Origin: Lysinibacillus xylanilyticus | Lineage (GTDB): Bacteria > Bacillota > Bacilli > Bacillales_A > Planococcaceae | DNA length: 64,000 nt | Assembly: GCF_001183605.1 (NCBI RefSeq) | Contig: NZ_LFXJ01000007.1 | Span: forward strand, 1-64,000 | Reading direction: 5' to 3' | Shown: positions 59,296 to 64,000 of the stretch, in pieces | How the letters are laid out: every line of letters starts with the position of its first letter | Numbering within the stretch: position 1 is the stretch's first letter | Translations under genes and position numbers: made by a program | Notes under the pieces: generated by a model | Databases searched by the model: none | Told to the model about the DNA's origin: nothing | Seen by the model: only the letters and a program-made list of their open reading frames with translations

Positions 59296-59347
59296 GCAAA
59301 ACAGGAGTCGAGGTGTAGAAGAAGCACTAAGACTCCTGTTTTGCATC
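59296..59347 (+). terminator. Long hairpin after lysS
   Basis: AAAACAGGAGTC pairs perfectly with GACTCCTGTTTT. The loop GAGGTGTAGAAGAAGCACTAA is related to that of the hairpin near 59926 (loop GAGGTGCGGCAGAACCACTT). Confidence 0.8.
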
Positions 59348-59503
59348 TTCTGCAATGAAATAGTAAATATTTATAAGTTTAAATTAGAAAGAATTACGTA
59401 GAGTATTTAAATGATGAATGAATATAAGGTATACTTTTAGAGTTCTATAATTTGCAGATTAAATAGAAATAGACATTATCAAAAGTTTTATTGGAGGCTT
59501 ATA

Positions 59504-59776
59504 ATGAATTATAAAATCTTTAACAAACAAGTATTTGAACAGGCACAAGTACGCTCGGTTTCAGATGTCCTGTTAACTGAGGAAGAGCTTGAACATGGTA
59601 TGAAATTGGCGGTTTCTAAGTCAGATCCAACTCTTACTTTATATTTAGTGGATTTAAATGGTCAGAAGAAATTCGATGTCCGTTGGGATGATTCCTCTGA
59701 AATTTTCACCGGCTGGTATTCGGCGTGGGATAATTTCACTTGGTGCCTAGATGTAGCTGATAAAGAAAATAATTAA
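59504..59776 (+). CDS. Hypothetical protein, 90 residues
   Basis: No family is recognised with confidence. The product is soluble, acidic and Trp-rich at its end (VRWDDSSEIFTGWYSAWDNF, about 59-78, then WCLDVADKENN). LTEEELEHGMKLAVSKSDPT in the middle suggests a helix followed by strands. TTGGAGG with good spacing precedes the ATG, and a terminator-like hairpin follows at 59924, so it looks like a real single gene. It sits between lysS and the rRNA operon, where B. subtilis has no such gene to my knowledge. Confidence 0.7.
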   Translation: MNYKIFNKQVFEQAQVRSVSDVLLTEEELEHGMKLAVSKSDPTLTLYLVDLNGQKKFDVRWDDSSEIFTGWYSAWDNFTWCLDVADKENN

Positions 59777-59923
59777 AATTGGTTGATTTTTTAGTTTAAA
59801 AACTTCCAATTTTGAATACCGCTTTTGAAAAGGGAACATATTATTGTATCTTACTTATGATTTCTTTATTCTTGTTTTCTGTAGCGGAACAATAAAGTTA
59901 AAAAGTAACAACCATGAGTAAGT

Positions 59924-59966
59924 AGGAGTCGAGGTGCGGCAGAACCACTTTGGCTCCTTTTTTTCG
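59924..59966 (+). terminator. Terminator after the 90-residue gene
   Basis: AGGAGTC pairs with GGCTCCT (one wobble), followed by TTTTTT. Arms and loop resemble the hairpin at 59296-59347, which suggests the two share an origin. The stretch 59967-60239 shows no gene. Confidence 0.7.
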
Positions 59967-60239
59967 TGGTTGAGTATTTGTTAGGCAATGGCGCATTCCA
60001 GTGTGTATTTGATATCTTTGATGCTTTACCAAGGGAAGCTTTAGAAAGTATTTTTGAAAAAGGACTTATTTTGAAACTCTTCTTATTTAGTTTGTTGAGA
60101 TTTATGAGAAAGAAATGTATAGTAAAACAAATAAAGTGATAGCTAGAAGATTATAAGAATCATTTAGTGCTCGAAAAATCATAAAATAGCTCACTAATTC
60201 TATATTTATAAAAAAAGATATTTTTATAGCAAAAAACAC

Positions 60240-60268
60240 TTGCGGTTATACTGGAATCATGATAAATT
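60240..60268 (+). promoter_or_regulatory. Weak upstream rrn promoter candidate
   Basis: TTGCGG (60240-60245), 17-bp spacer, TAAATT (60263-60268). It is less convincing than the two below. Confidence 0.35.
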
Positions 60269-60330
60269 ATTACTTGTCGTTAAGACGACGCAAGAAACGA
60301 AACGGATTCAAAAAACATTAAATAAAGATG

Positions 60331-60359
60331 TTGACATTGAAATCGTAGAGTGATATTAT
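60331..60359 (+). promoter_or_regulatory. rrn promoter P1
   Basis: TTGACA (60331-60336), 17-bp spacer, TATTAT (60354-60359). Confidence 0.85.
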
Positions 60360-60407
60360 ATAAGAGTTGTTGCTTTTGAAGAAGTGAAAAAAACTTCTAA
60401 AAAAGAG

Positions 60408-60437
60408 TTGACAACGAAAACGAAAAAATGTTATACT
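60408..60437 (+). promoter_or_regulatory. rrn promoter P2
   Basis: TTGACA (60408-60413), 18-bp spacer, TATACT (60432-60437). The spacing of P1 and P2 (about 78 bp) resembles the tandem rrn promoters of Bacillus. Confidence 0.88.
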
Positions 60438-60603
60438 ATAAAAGTTGTTGAAACAAAACAACAACGAAATGAACCTTGAAAACTGAACAAGCAAAACGTA
60501 ATCAATAAAGTTTTTAGTAGCTAACCTTGAGTTAGTGAACAAAACAAAATTTTGGACATCAAACATGATGCCAGCAAAACAATTTGAGCTAATCAAATTT
60601 CTT

Positions 60604-64000
<3,397 letters not shown>

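Noticed and set aside
60318-60596. 92-residue minus-strand frame
   Set aside because: It covers the tandem rrn promoters and leader and is Phe/Asn/Ile-rich from AT-rich DNA.

Overview
The window is a chromosomal segment of a spore-forming Firmicute, most probably a Lysinibacillus of the sphaericus/fusiformis group. The base composition is AT-rich, the gene order is that of the Bacillus subtilis origin-proximal region, many genes are sporulation genes (spoVG, spoVT, spoIIE, sspF, yabP, yabQ, fin), and the 16S rRNA looks like Lysinibacillus. That genus call is from memory of the 16S sequence, not from a search.

Layout. Positions 1-72 are the 3' end of a 5S rRNA and its terminator. Next come two genes absent from this place in B. 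subtilis (a CoxG-like SRPBCC protein and an HXXEE membrane protein). A long, almost entirely plus-strand block follows: yaaO-tmk-darA-yaaR-holB-ricT-yabA-trmN6-yazA-rsmI, abrB (minus strand), metG-tatD-yabE-rnmV-rsmA-veg-sspF-ispE-purR-ridA-spoVG-glmU-prs-rplY-pth-fin-mfd-spoVT-yabM-mazG-rqcP-yabP-yabQ-divIC-yabR. A minus-strand island holds a small membrane protein and three tRNAs (Gly-Met-Glu order). Then come spoIIE-tilS-hprT-ftsH, an aldo/keto reductase, coaX-hslO-prsA-like-cysK, a minus-strand stalk-domain secreted protein, the folate operon pabB-pabA-pabC-folP-folB-folK-dusB, lysS, an orphan small gene, and a second rrn operon (complete 16S, start of 23S). The segment is thus bracketed by two rRNA operons in the same orientation.

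The genes cover DNA replication and repair (tmk, holB, yabA, mfd), translation and RNA modification (metG, lysS, rsmA, rsmI, trmN6, tilS, rnmV, pth, dusB, rRNA, tRNA), precursor supply (prs, purR, hprT, ispE, glmU, coaX, folate and cysteine synthesis), division (divIC), proteostasis (ftsH, hslO, rqcP) and sporulation control. Promoters can be read for several: sigma-H at spoVG, sigma-G at spoVT, sigma-E-like at yabP, a sigma-A promoter with a 21-bp spacer plus Spo0A boxes at spoIIE, and tandem Spo0A boxes at abrB.

The most unusual content is between the genes. At least two families of mosaic, palindrome-rich repeats (called A and B here, about 200-290 bp when complete) and a short module (C) occupy most of the longer intergenic gaps. 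A and B are different at their ends but share a central core of about 65 nt. Its stems differ between copies while remaining paired (compensatory changes), and its loop GTCCT is nearly invariant. This suggests a conserved folded RNA or DNA structure and is the best candidate here for something undescribed. Other oddities are a duplicated gene-end/terminator flanking one repeat island, a repeat end that apparently supplies the metG -35 box, an unassigned structured element before cysK, and the absence of yabG, yabS-yabT and yazB from their usual places.
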